This document shows positions 7,556-15,165 of a stretch of DNA of 17,190 nucleotides, piece after piece. The notes under the pieces were generated by a model. The model ran no database searches. It worked only from the letters and a program-made list of their open reading frames with translations, and was not told the DNA's origin. Position numbers and translations under genes: made by a program. Position 1 is the first letter of the stretch. Each line of letters opens with the position of its first letter. The stretch lies in NCBI GenBank assembly GCA_948485625.1, contig CAOMRW010000031.1:1-17190 (forward strand), in the 5' to 3' direction. This DNA is from an uncultured Clostridia bacterium. GTDB lineage: Bacteria > Bacillota > Clostridia > TANB77 > CAG-508.

Positions 7556-9674
7556 CTAAGTATCAGGACATAATGTTACACGTATACCACGTCCACCGAT
7601 AAACACCACCTACACCATAGTTAACTGAAAATACACCTGAATTTTCACCATTACGTGCTCCACCACGTTCTAAGAATGGGCTTGTAGCAGTTAAAACGAA
7701 AGCATAGTCTGCAAACCATCCAAAATAATTCTTTGTGTCTGTTTTGACATATGCACCTCCTCTATGTACTTCTTTTGTTCCATCTCCTATTTTTCCTGTT
7801 TTATATAAAGTATTATTTCCATAAGAACTTGATGTTGTGTTATCATATTTTGTTGCATATTTTGTACTTTCTGACTTTGTTGTTAATCCTGTTGCTGTTC
7901 CCCATCCAATATATGTATTTGTATAATAATTACTACTATCTAAACTATTGTATCCTGTTGTATATTCTGCACTTCCTCCAGACATATCATATATTCCATA
8001 CACATTTCCTGTTGTGCTTTGATTTGTATTTTCTTTATATCCTTCTTCTGCTGCTCCTGCTGTATAAGAAGGACTATTATTTATTGTTATTTCTTGTCCA
8101 TCTCTTCCATATCTACTATGTGTTAAATATGCTACTGCTCCCCATTCGCTGTTTTTTATTATATGACTATTCATGAAACTTGTTTTATTATCAAATGAAT
8201 CTGTTGTTCCTGTATATCCATATGTTGCTGTTCTTGCATTTGTATATGCTTTTCCTAATGATAGATTCTTTTCAGCTTGTACTCCATAAGTACTTTTTAA
8301 TGTTGTTGCTGTTGCTCCACTCATTTCAAATTTTGCAAACCAAAATCCTGGTAGCTTATTACTCCATCCTCCCATTTCTAAGTTATTGTCAAATGCTGGA
8401 TGAATTATATATTTTTTTCCATTATGTTCTACTGTATCCACTCCATCATCTAGTTTTATCCTTAATGCTCCATCTTCTTTTTTCCATTGTCCATATCCAT
8501 CATAATATCCTGTTGGAGTTGTACTTTCTTCATCTTCATAATATGTTATTCTGTATGCATATCTTGGTATCCACACAAAATAGCTTTCATTTGTTGTTCT
8601 TGCATTTGCCCATTCATTTTTTTCATAATTGTACCAACTTGAATCTGGTTCTGTCATTGGAACTATATTGTTATATATATCCCATTTTATTGCTGTCATT
8701 GACTCTCCACCTGATTCTAATATTGGTCTATTGGGTTCGTCTATTACTTCTGTAGTATCATCTTTTAGCCATATGATATCTATTTTTCCATAGTTTGTTG
8801 AAAATGTTGTTCCTTCTACTTCTACATTTTCATCTGTTGGTTTTAGTATTTCTTCTTCTTCATTTGTCTCTGTCACTGGAAAATATATTACATCTATATT
8901 TGTTGTTTTATTTTTATTTTTAAAATATCCTTTATGTTGTTTTACACTTTTAAGGAAGTCATTTGCATTTTGTTCTGGAGTTAAAGCTATTGAGTCTGGA
9001 ACTCTATCTAAAGCTACTATTTGTTTTTGCCATATATATTGTACTTGGCTTGTTTCATTTATTGTGTCATTTTTATTTTGTGAAATTACTATACTTTCAT
9101 TTCCACTGTTATCTTTTTGTTTTCCTATATAGTAATATCCATCAGGTATTAATATTCCATCAATATATCTTAAGTCTATTGTTGTTTCGTCTGGTTCTGT
9201 GTAGTCTGTATAATATGTTTTTTCTGTATTATTTTCTGTTATTGTTACTCCTTGTACATAAAAAACATTAAGGCTTTCTTTATTTATTATATAAACGTCC
9301 TTATAATTATTGCAATTTTCTATATCATTCTGTATTTTTTCATAGTCTTTTCCATAATATAGTGTAATTCCTTTCATTGCTTCTAGGTCTATTACATAAA
9401 AATCTCCTGTGTCATTTTTTTTACTTAATATGTTTGATAAATGATTTATGTTTGTATATTTAATTTCTGCTGGTATTTCTCCATATTCATTATAATATTC
9501 TAGAGTTTTCTCTCTTAATAGTTCTATATCATTATATAGGCTTGTTAATGCTTTTATATGAATACTGTCTTCAGCATTATATATTAATGTTCCTGTTATT
9601 ATTATCATTATCACTATTGCAATTGTTAATGCTATCATAGTGATACCTTTTTCTTGTCTTATATTAATTTTCAT
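7556..9674 (-). CDS. Prepilin-like protein with FGE/C-type-lectin C-terminus, with +1 frameshift at a CGG codon
   Basis: Starts QEKGITMIALTIAIVIMIIIT, a type IV prepilin-like leader and membrane helix (about 10-31). A long extracellular part ends in a domain of the formylglycine-generating-enzyme/C-type-lectin fold: FVWIPRYAYRITYYEDEE, HPAF, WFAKFEMSG, NSEWGAVAYLTHSRYG, VYGIYDMSGG, HRGGAYV, and FLERGGARNGENSGVFSV at the end. As read the frame ends at 7563 with an atypical tail. Skipping the C of the in-frame CGG at 7596-7598 gives VY-GGRGIRVTLCPDT and a stop at 7556 (705 residues), the normal end of this fold. Proteins with this end are common targets of diversity-generating retroelements, but no reverse transcriptase or template repeat is in the window. 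The last about 40 codons use CGT for Arg four times, while the Arg codons I checked earlier in the gene are AGA. Start behind GAGGAG. Confidence 0.78.
7596..7598 (-). other. CGG frameshift site 3 (lectin-type gene)
   Basis: On the coding strand GTT TAT CGG TGG ACG TGG gives a Trp-rich tail ending ten codons later. Skipping one base (TAT (C) GGT GGA CGT GGT ATA CGT) gives GGRGIRVTLCP. This is the third case in which dropping the C of CGG inserts Gly and restores a family-typical sequence. Confidence 0.75.
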
Positions 9675-9843
9675 CCTTTGAATTCTCCTCTTTTTTTCTT
9701 TAGTATAGTTTACTATTAATTTTTTCTATTTTCAAGTGTCTTTCTAAAAAATATTTAACTGAGGAAAAAATAATTTTATTGATTTATTAACAATTTTAAT
9801 ATCTCTATTTATAACTTTGAATTATAATATTCATATAATTTCA

Positions 9844-10527
9844 TTATTTAATGACATTAATTATATTTTCAGTCGAAAAATCATATGAAGTAATATTGTT
9901 TATAATTGTTTCCTTTCTTTTAAATTTCAAATTTTCTTTTATCATTATATACCATAAATACATATCTATTAATATAATTGATATGTTTTGAATGTATAGT
10001 ATTAGTATACTTGATATTGCAGTAATAATCATTACTGTTATTTTTGAAATTTTATTAACATACTTTTCTGCCTTTCTTTTTCCTATATAAATATGTAATA
10101 TTCCTTTTAAAATTCTTCCTCCATCTAGTGGATAGATTGGTAATAAATTGAATATCATTATCAAAAAGTTTGTATATATTATCATTAGACTTTTTACTAT
10201 TTCTAATTTTAGATTAAGTGTTATTATAATTATTATGAGATTTGTAATTGGGCCTGCCATAGCAACTATTATTTTTTTTATTTCTAATTTATTTCCTTTT
10301 TTTATTTTTTTATTATATTCTTTTACATTTATTCTAAACGATACTGATACTCCAAATGGCATTAATTCTAGTTTTTCAGGTTTCATTCCCATAAGTAATC
10401 CTGCAATTAAGTGTCCCAATTCATGTATTATTGCAAATATCATTATAAATGCATATAATTCAATTTGTTTTGTAAAATAAAATAATATAAGAAAAATAAA
10501 TATTTTCAAATCTATTCTAAATCTCAT
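9844..10527 (-). CDS. spoIVFB: SpoIVFB-like M50 intramembrane metalloprotease
   Basis: A 227-residue, strongly hydrophobic site-2 protease. HELGH (35-39) supplies two zinc ligands and the catalytic Glu, and NLLPIYPLDGGRIL (127-140) holds the third ligand, Asp135. Length and topology fit SpoIVFB, which in sporulating cells cleaves pro-sigma-K in the membrane around the forespore. It starts 13 bp after the M23 gene with its binding site (AGAGGAAAT) overlapping that gene's end, so the two are co-transcribed and probably translationally coupled. Pairing with an upstream M23-domain membrane protein matches the spoIVFA-spoIVFB arrangement. Other M50 proteases cannot be excluded, but context favours SpoIVFB. 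Confidence 0.85.
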   Translation of the reverse strand: MRFRIDLKIFIFLILFYFTKQIELYAFIMIFAIIHELGHLIAGLLMGMKPEKLELMPFGVSVSFRINVKEYNKKIKKGNKLEIKKIIVAMAGPITNLIIIIITLNLKLEIVKSLMIIYTNFLIMIFNLLPIYPLDGGRILKGILHIYIGKRKAEKYVNKISKITVMIITAISSILILYIQNISIILIDMYLWYIMIKENLKFKRKETIINNITSYDFSTENIINVIK

Positions 10528-10540
10528 TCTAATTTCCTCT

Positions 10541-11482
10541 TCATATTTCTAATATTTTTTCAGGATTTATTATTCTTTCGGAAATTCGTATTTCAAAATG
10601 TAGATGTGGACCTGTTGAATTTCCTGTTGATCCTACTTCTGCTATTTCTTGTCCTTGAGTAATTATATCTCCTTGTTTTACATATAGATTATTGCAGTGT
10701 GCATAAATAATACTTACTTCTCCAATTTGTACTTTTAAATGTTTTCCATAGTCTCCTTCTTCTGAAGCTAGTACTACTTCTCCTCCTGTTGATGCTATTA
10801 TTTTGGTTCCTGTATTTGCTGCAATATCTAATCCTGTATGATTTTTAGGAACTGTTGATGTTGTTGGATTTCGTAATCCAAATCCTGAACTTTTTGTTCC
10901 TTCTACTGGCTTTATAAAAGTTGTTGTTGCTTTTATATTAGCAATGTCTTGTTCTTCTTGCGTTAATGGTTGATTATTTTCATTTTGTTTTTCGCTTTGT
11001 TCTGTTTGTTGTGTTGCTCCTTGAATAGTATCTTCTTGTTCATTGTTTATTTCTTCTTTGTTTTGTTCTGTATTGTTTTCTTGTGTGTTATTTTCTTCTA
11101 TTTTATTTTCAATTGCTCCTCCAATTGCTCCATCTTTATTTTGGTTATTATTATCTTTTATTTGGTTTATGTTTTGTTCTATATTTTGTTTTAAATTTTC
11201 ATATATTTGTATAAAGTTCATGTCATATGATAGTATTTCATTTGCTTTTTTTAGAAAGTCTTCTGAAAATATATAATTATTATTTTGGATTATATATATG
11301 CTTAGATATATTAGTAAACTTACTACTATTTGTATCATCATTTTTTTTAGTAGTTTTATATCTTTTTTGTTTTCATTATTTACTGTTACTGTTGCTGTTC
11401 TTTTTTGTGTTCCTTCTTGTCTCCTTGCATATATCTCCTCTGCTCTTCTTATTTTTTCTTCTACAGATATTGTCCTTTCCAT
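10541..11482 (-). CDS. spoIVFA: SpoIVFA-like membrane-anchored M23 (LytM) peptidase
   Basis: A 313-residue protein: cytoplasmic N-terminus, one membrane helix at about 47-66, a long Asn/Gln/Glu-rich low-complexity linker (about 100-185), then a C-terminal M23 domain (about 189-313). The zinc site looks intact: NHTGLD gives His215 and Asp219, YAH gives His262, and GPHLHFE gives His293 and His295. It could therefore cut peptidoglycan cross-bridges, whereas SpoIVFA of Bacillus mainly holds and inhibits SpoIVFB. It is directly followed by the M50 protease, and both lie beside the min-rodA genes, a neighbourhood seen in Clostridia. The symbol is given on context. The start follows AAGGAAGAGGTGG. 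Confidence 0.78.
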   Translation of the reverse strand: MERTISVEEKIRRAEEIYARRQEGTQKRTATVTVNNENKKDIKLLKKMMIQIVVSLLIYLSIYIIQNNNYIFSEDFLKKANEILSYDMNFIQIYENLKQNIEQNINQIKDNNNQNKDGAIGGAIENKIEENNTQENNTEQNKEEINNEQEDTIQGATQQTEQSEKQNENNQPLTQEEQDIANIKATTTFIKPVEGTKSSGFGLRNPTTSTVPKNHTGLDIAANTGTKIIASTGGEVVLASEEGDYGKHLKVQIGEVSIIYAHCNNLYVKQGDIITQGQEIAEVGSTGNSTGPHLHFEIRISERIINPEKILEI

Positions 11483-11563
11483 TTTTCCACCTCTTCCTTA
11501 GTTTCTTTATAAACTATATGTTTCTTATTTTTATTTTATGAATTAAATAATTTTAATAAATCT

Positions 11564-11601
11564 GTAAAAAGAAAAAACAAGCTATTTTTAATATATAGCT
11601 T
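11564..11601 (-). terminator. Rho-independent terminator downstream of the tail-anchored protein gene
   Basis: AAGCTAT (11579-11585) pairs with ATAGCTT (11595-11601) around a 9-nt loop. On the minus strand it is followed by GTTTTTTCTTTTT. It lies 20 bp after the stop of the 11622-11963 gene and so separates it from the M23-M50 pair. Confidence 0.75.
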
Positions 11602-11621
11602 ATTTTTCCTTTTTTATATTA

Positions 11622-11963
11622 TTAAAATATTATAAATATTGCTTGTATTACACATATTATTGTGGTAATTATTGAGTATTTTTTTAATTTGTTATATTTT
11701 TGTTTTGTATCTTTATTAAAGAGATTCTTTTTATTATTATCTTCAATTTTTGTTATATAACTATTTACTAACATTTCTGCTTCCTTTAGTATATAGTCTT
11801 TATCTTTTTTTGTAATTTCATTACTTTGCGTTTTTTTGTTTTTTTCTATTTTCTGAAGTTTTTTTACTTTTTTGTTTGTTTTTAATACTATTATGGCTTC
11901 ATCAATTATATTTGATGGTAAATTTTTTAATACTACCATGTTTTTTAATTTGCTTGTTTCCAT
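11622..11963 (-). CDS. Small conserved tail-anchored protein, function unknown
   Basis: A 113-residue protein. Residues 1 to about 35 (METSKLKNMVVLKNLPSNII and following) look globular and conserved in style. The middle is a Lys-rich helical region, and the last about 18 residues are a hydrophobic helix ending at the C-terminus, so the protein is probably tail-anchored with its bulk in the cytoplasm. The start chosen is the ATG at 11961-11963, directly behind a perfect AAGGAGG; an ATG 20 codons earlier has no such site. It has its own terminator. I do not recognise a family with a known role. Its place next to the M23-M50 pair may point to sporulation or envelope work, but this is only position. 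Confidence 0.7.
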   Translation of the reverse strand: METSKLKNMVVLKNLPSNIIDEAIIVLKTNKKVKKLQKIEKNKKTQSNEITKKDKDYILKEAEMLVNSYITKIEDNNKKNLFNKDTKQKYNKLKKYSIITTIICVIQAIFIIF

Positions 11964-12228
11964 TTGTACCTCCTTGAAATATGTATTTATTATATTTTTT
12001 CCATATTTTTCAATATTATACAAATGGTGTAAATAATCTTTTTATTTTTTTATTTTGTAATGTATATTTTTCTTTTTGTTATCTACTTTAATTGTAACAA
12101 TTGGATCAAAGCCAAATTTTTATTTGCTTAAAGTACTATCATTTCTCTGTATATTTATTTTCAATTATTAGTTTTTAAATTATCTTCTATTTTTTATTAC
12201 AAAAGGAATACTAAATCAATTTCCAATA

Positions 12229-12362
12229 TTTTTAAAACGAGAAAACATTGTCTTCTCGTTCATTATTTGGAGGCGACAGTCAGGTTGAGTGTCATCTGTA
12301 ATTCACTCATAGACTACACTTTTATATTTAAAAAACTTCATTTTAATACATTTTTAACACAA
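12229..12362 (-). ncRNA. Repeat unit RU1: candidate small RNA with promoter repeats
   Basis: First copy of the island's roughly 200-bp repeat. Parts from left to right: hairpin AACGAGAA...TTCTCGTT (12236-12260), the GGAGGC box (12269-12274), a 20-nt core GTTGAGTGTCATCTGTAATT (12284-12303) identical to RU3, TTTATA (12321-12326) and two 11-bp direct repeats, TTTTAATACAT and TTTTAACACAA (12341-12362). Read on the minus strand this is: direct repeats at -35, a TATAAA -10, about 85 nt of RNA, and a hairpin followed by TTTT. Expression is not proven; it could also be a DNA-level repeat. The remaining gap 12024-12228 and 12363-12465 holds only AT-rich sequence and the partial copy listed separately. 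Confidence 0.5.
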
Positions 12363-12390
12363 AAGGTTTCAGTTTTTGATTTGTAAATTT

Positions 12391-12453
12391 GTGAAAGTAT
12401 TGAAAACATATATTCTTATTTTTAAAATCAATATGTATAAAAACGAAAATATC
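12391..12453. repeat. Partial copy of the RU repeat
   Basis: GTGAAAGTATTGAAAACA followed by TTCTTATTTTTAAAAT and AAAACGAAAATATC matches the segment that precedes the hairpin in RU4 (CTTGAAAGTACTGAAAACAC, TTCTTATTTT, AAAACGAGAAAATATTG). The hairpin's right arm and everything after it are missing. It sits just beyond the end of the kinase gene. Confidence 0.6.
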
Positions 12454-12465
12454 TAAATTAATTTA

Positions 12466-13383
12466 TTAATCTATGTATTGTAATATTTTTTTACAAACAT
12501 TAATGTTTTGCATAATTCTATTTGGATTATCTTTATTTTTAATATACAATATTACTTTTTCAATTATATATATGTATAATGTTTCCAAAATTAATGTTTT
12601 ATCTTCTTTATAATATTTTGCAGCTAATGAAATAATTTCTTCAAAGTCATATTTATTGTCTATATTAATATTATCCAATTCATTTCTTATAAACTGTGAA
12701 AGTTCTATTACTCTTTCTCCAATTATTCCATGAGGGTCAATTGCTTTCCATCCCTCTTCTGTTTTCAATATATTTTTGTAATGCAAATCATTATGCAAAA
12801 TATATTTTGGTAAATTCATTTTATATATTTTATCATATATTTTATTAGCTTTATCAATCATCCATAATATGTCTAAATATTGTGATTTATTTTGGTAAGC
12901 ATATTGTATTCTATTTTTAAATATATCATGAAAAGTTAAAAATTGTTCTTTATCTTTTACATTCTCTATAGGAATTAATAAATTATTTGAAATATCAATA
13001 AATACTTTTGCTTTTTCTTCAAAATTTTCTAAAGTAGACAAATTATATCCTGGAAAAATTCTTTCTAATATTAGTACTTTATCTTCTATAGAATAATAAT
13101 AACATTTTGGAAAATAATTAGGAGAATAGTATTTTATTGTATGCATTTCAGAAATTATAGTTTTACTTGGTGCACCTATTTTTATTACTATATTACCAAA
13201 GTTAGGCGATTCTGCAAATAGTACAACATTTATACTTATGTTATCAACTAATCTAATATTTTTTAGCATAAATTGTTTTTTATATTTCTCAATTATATTA
13301 TCTATACTATTTAGCCAGTTATCGCCTTCTTTACCATATCTATTAATAATTTTTGTTTTAAATTTATCTGGTAAATTTATCAT
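12466..13383 (-). CDS. APH(6)/hydroxyurea-type aminoglycoside phosphotransferase family kinase
   Basis: A 305-residue protein with the protein-kinase-like fold used by small-molecule kinases. Features: VVLFAESPNFGNIVIKIGAP (nucleotide-binding lobe with Lys68), ISEMHTIKYYS (Glu79 helix), LILERIFPG (hinge), YILHNDLHYKNIL (catalytic loop with Asp199 and Asn204) and WKAIDPHGIIGE (metal-binding Asp216). The DPxG form and IELSQFIRNEL match the APH(6)/hydroxyurea kinase family, which phosphorylates streptomycin-like drugs or hydroxyurea; the true substrate is unknown. The start is the ATG at 13381-13383, six bases after GAGGTG, rather than a GTG three codons upstream. It stands alone with its own promoter between copies of the RU repeat, as an accessory gene would. 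Confidence 0.85.
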   Translation of the reverse strand: MINLPDKFKTKIINRYGKEGDNWLNSIDNIIEKYKKQFMLKNIRLVDNISINVVLFAESPNFGNIVIKIGAPSKTIISEMHTIKYYSPNYFPKCYYYSIEDKVLILERIFPGYNLSTLENFEEKAKVFIDISNNLLIPIENVKDKEQFLTFHDIFKNRIQYAYQNKSQYLDILWMIDKANKIYDKIYKMNLPKYILHNDLHYKNILKTEEGWKAIDPHGIIGERVIELSQFIRNELDNINIDNKYDFEEIISLAAKYYKEDKTLILETLYIYIIEKVILYIKNKDNPNRIMQNINVCKKILQYID

Positions 13384-13402
13384 ATTGTTCACCTCTACTA
13401 AT

Positions 13403-13431
13403 AGTTTACATCTTTAGCTTGTTTTTTTCAA
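13403..13431 (-). promoter_or_regulatory. Promoter of the kinase gene
   Basis: On the minus strand TTGAAA (13426-13431) and TAAACT (13403-13408) are separated by 17 bp and lie about 20 bp upstream of the kinase start. Moderate match to the sigma-A consensus. Confidence 0.55.
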
Positions 13432-13452
13432 TATTTCATTTAATCATTTTTT

Positions 13453-13660
13453 GTATTTTCAAGTGATGAAACCCTTGAAAATACTTCATTCTTATTTTTA
13501 AGATAAAAGTATACAAAAAACCGAGAAAATATTGATATATCAACATTTTTTCTCGATTCTTCCATAGAGGTGACAGTCATTCGAGTTACATCTTTAAAGT
13601 GTTGATATTATTGACTTTTTGCTCTTAAATTTTAATGTGTTAAGTTCATTTTAAGTTTGT
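13453..13660 (-). ncRNA. Repeat unit RU2: candidate small RNA and flanking inverted repeat
   Basis: Second copy of the island repeat. It starts with a perfect 11-bp inverted repeat, GTATTTTCAAG-(10 nt)-CTTGAAAATAC (13453-13484), then TTCATTCTTATTTTT, a hairpin CGAGAAAATATTGATA...TTCTCG (13522-13555), ATAGAGGTGACAGTCA in place of the GGAGGC box (13564-13579), ATATTA (13605-13610) and repeats containing TTTTAATGTGTTAAG and ATTTTAAG (13624-13655). On the minus strand the hairpin is followed by GTTTTTTG, a good terminator, with a TAATAT -10 about 20 bp from the repeats as in the other copies. It separates the kinase from the next gene; 13661-13714 shows nothing clear. Confidence 0.5.
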
Positions 13661-13714
13661 TTTGGAAGTAAAATTTTTTTCGATGTTATCTATGCAATTA
13701 ATAAATATTTGATA

Positions 13715-13758
13715 TTTATTCTGTTATATATTAGGAGTTATAAATATAACAGAATAAA
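13715..13758 (+). promoter_or_regulatory. 15-bp inverted repeat at the ribosome binding site of the ART-like gene
   Basis: Perfectly complementary arms 13715-13729 and 13744-13758 (core ATTCTGTTATAT) flank a 14-nt loop. The right arm runs into the AAAGGAG ribosome binding site. It could be an operator or an mRNA hairpin limiting translation of the following gene. No strong -35/-10 pair is evident upstream. Confidence 0.65.
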
Positions 13759-13768
13759 GGAGAAAAAA

Positions 13769-14388
13769 ATGAATAATATAATCGAATTACAAGACAAAAG
13801 AACTTGGACAAAAGAATTAAAAGATAGTATAAGAAAATCTAGCTTTAATAACATAATTAAACAGTACAATATTGTAGGATATCATTATACAAATTTAATT
13901 AATATAAAAGATATATTTGAAAATGGATTAAATACATTATGTAATAGAAGTATTAGAAAAATAATAGAAAATATTACCTCAACATATCCAAACAAGAATG
14001 ATATTATAAATAAACAATTTGAAGATTATTTAAAAAAGCAAAACTTTGACAACAGAAAAAATAAAATATATTTTTGCTGTGATAATAAACAAATAAATAA
14101 TGGATTTGATGATATATTTAAATACTATGGGGGAGAAATTACTTATAATGCATTTAATAATGATATTTTAGGAAAAAAGCTACTATTAGGATTAGGAGAA
14201 CCATACATTATTAAATTTATATATAATTTTGATGATTTGGATTTGTGGGTAATGGATAATTTAAAGCAACAAATGACAGACAGATTATTAAAAATAAAAA
14301 TATAGAATTGGATTTTTCTAAAGAAAAAGGAATTAAATCAGAGGAAATTTTAGGAGCCTATGAAGTAGAAAGTATAAATGAATATTAG
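13769..14388 (+). CDS. Putative ADP-ribosyltransferase-fold protein with late frameshift
   Basis: Starts with MNNIIELQDKRTWTKELKDS behind AAGGAG. The segment VGYHYTNLINIKDIFENGL (about residues 36-54) resembles the His-Tyr/Thr strand-helix that opens ART-fold and related RNA-phosphotransferase or toxin domains; KIYFCCDNKQ (about 99-108) and EPYIIKFIY follow. The zero frame stops at 14305 after 178 residues. If the ribosome shifts by -1 in the A-rich run 14290-14300, or if one A has been lost there, reading continues with NIELDFSKEKGI and SEEILGAYEVESINEY to a stop at 14386-14388, about 206 residues. The extension reads like genuine protein and carries Glu residues where ART enzymes keep a catalytic Glu. 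It may be a broken toxin or effector. The family call is tentative; I am surer that it is a real gene. Confidence 0.55.
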
Positions 14389-14432
14389 CATATAAAAAAA
14401 TATATTACTAATAAAAACTTTAAGTTGTTTGC

Positions 14433-14461
14433 TTGAATTATAGAGAAAAATATTATAATAT
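14433..14461 (+). promoter_or_regulatory. Promoter and leader start of module B1 mRNA
   Basis: TTGAAT (14433-14438) with TAATAT (14456-14461) gives a 17-bp spacer; an overlapping TATAAT at 14454-14459 gives 15 bp. The leader that follows has a hairpin ACCTTT-(7 nt)-AAAGGT (14469-14487), and a similar stem is found in the leader of module B2. Confidence 0.6.
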
Positions 14462-14522
14462 AATTCCAACCTTTCGCTGTCAAAGGTAGTTCTTACATAA
14501 GGACGGAAAGGGGGCAAATACA

Positions 14523-14633
14523 ATGACACAAACCGAGCTTATTCGAGAATTGATTGAAAAGTTATTAGCTGAAAAAGAAAAAAACATCATACTTCAAACA
14601 AAACTTGAAGAATACAAAAAGAGTAAAGACTAG
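14523..14633 (+). CDS. Module B1: 36-residue amphipathic small peptide
   Basis: Begins MTQTELIRELIEKLLAEKEK and ends in SKD, behind AAAGGGGG. It is homologous to the 33-residue peptide at 16925-17026: both share the pattern LI..LIE.LLAEKEKN...L and a Lys/Asp end. It is predicted to be a single charged amphipathic helix, not a membrane segment. A convergent small RNA (14698-14773) carries a 14-nt sequence complementary to codons 2-6 (ACACAAACCGAGCT at 14526-14539 and 14740-14753). This is the layout of type I toxin-antitoxin loci such as Fst/par, where the RNA blocks translation, although known toxins of that type are usually membrane peptides. The role as toxin is inferred. Confidence 0.75.
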   Translation: MTQTELIRELIEKLLAEKEKNIILQTKLEEYKKSKD

Positions 14634-14655
14634 AAGTGTCATACATAGTCGAAAG

Positions 14656-14690
14656 TGGGAAAGTTTTATGGGGCTTTCCTGCTTTTTATT
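14656..14690 (+). terminator. Terminator of module B1 mRNA
   Basis: GGAAAG (14658-14663) pairs with CTTTCC (14674-14679), followed by TGCTTTTTATTTT. The equivalent place in module B2 has GGTAG/CTACC and the same TGCTTTTATTTT end: stem bases changed on both sides while pairing is kept. Confidence 0.8.
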
Positions 14691-14697
14691 TTGACAT

Positions 14698-14773
14698 AAA
14701 AAAAGTAGTGTATTATGGTACACTACGAACAAACAATATACACAAACCGAGCTAGAGTACATTGTTTTAATGT
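14698..14773 (-). ncRNA. Module B1 antisense small RNA
   Basis: About 75 nt transcribed on the minus strand from the promoter at 14780-14808. CAATGTAC pairs with GTATATTG (14734-14741 with 14757-14764) and displays a 15-nt loop. The loop contains most of the sequence complementary to the first codons of the facing small gene. It ends in the hairpin GTAGTGTA-(6 nt)-TACACTAC followed by seven T. It does not overlap the mRNA, whose own terminator lies before it, so regulation would be by pairing through the direct repeat rather than by full antisense overlap. Confidence 0.75.
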
Positions 14774-14779
14774 AGCTAT

Positions 14780-14808
14780 ATAATAACATTTTTTTTTTAG
14801 TTTGTCAA
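14780..14808 (-). promoter_or_regulatory. Promoter of module B1 small RNA
   Basis: TTGACA and TATTAT on the minus strand with a 17-bp spacer. The surrounding bases (ATTTGACAAA...ATGTTATTATATAG.TACATT) are shared with the promoter at 16743-16771. Confidence 0.85.
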
Positions 14809-14905
14809 ATGTTATTTTTTAATAAACTTTAAAATGTGTTAAGTATAAAAAAGCACAAATGTTAAGTTTGTGTTAAGTTTATTTTAGAAGATTTAGAAAA
14901 TTTAA

Positions 14906-15097
14906 GCTCTAAAAGTACTGAAAATAGTAAACTTGTTTTTAAATCTCAAAAGTAAAGAAAAGTGTGTAAGTATTGATAAATCAATGCTTACACACTTTCA
15001 TATGGAGGCTATTACCAAGTTGAGTGTCATCTGTAATTAGCCTATAGCCTATATTTATATAATTTTAAAATCTCATTTTAATACAATTTTAATACAA
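14906..15097 (-). ncRNA. Repeat unit RU3: candidate small RNA with promoter repeats
   Basis: Third copy of the island repeat: AAAAGTACTGAAAATAG, then a 19-bp hairpin AAAGTGTGTAAGTATTGAT/ATCAATGCTTACACACTTT (14959-14998), GGAGGC (15004-15009), the 20-nt core GTTGAGTGTCATCTGTAATT (15019-15038, identical to RU1), TTTATA (15054-15059) and two exact tandem 11-mers TTTTAATACAA (15076-15097). The hairpin stem differs in sequence from the CGAGAAAA stems of the other copies yet pairs almost perfectly, so structure is selected. Between module B1 and this unit (about 14830-14880) lie further GTTAAGT-containing repeats. Confidence 0.55.
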
Positions 15098-15130
15098 TAG
15101 CTTTTATTAATTATTTTATCAATATTACAT

Positions 15131-15159
15131 TTGACAAAAATAGATAATCTGTGTATAAT
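15131..15159 (+). promoter_or_regulatory. Promoter of module A1 small RNA
   Basis: TTGACA (15131-15136) and TATAAT (15154-15159) with a 17-bp spacer ending TCTGTG, the same spacer end as in the A2 promoter (16128-16156). A full-consensus sigma-A promoter. Confidence 0.9.
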
Positions 15160-15165
15160 ATAAAT

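Noticed and set aside
7556..9674. True formylglycine-generating enzyme or sulfatase maturation role
   Set aside because: The protein has a prepilin-like membrane anchor and a long extracellular region, no sulfatase is nearby, and the fold is widely used for ligand-binding lectin domains.
14565..14789. 74-residue minus-strand hydrophobic frame
   Set aside because: It overlaps the B1 peptide and both B1 terminators, has no ribosome binding site, and is explained by the small-RNA locus.
14830..14880. Integron attC sites suggested by GTTAAGT and ACTTAAC-like motifs
   Set aside because: Several copies lie close together without the paired core-site layout and bulged bottom-strand hairpin; no integrase is seen, and AT-rich sequence gives such 7-mers by chance.
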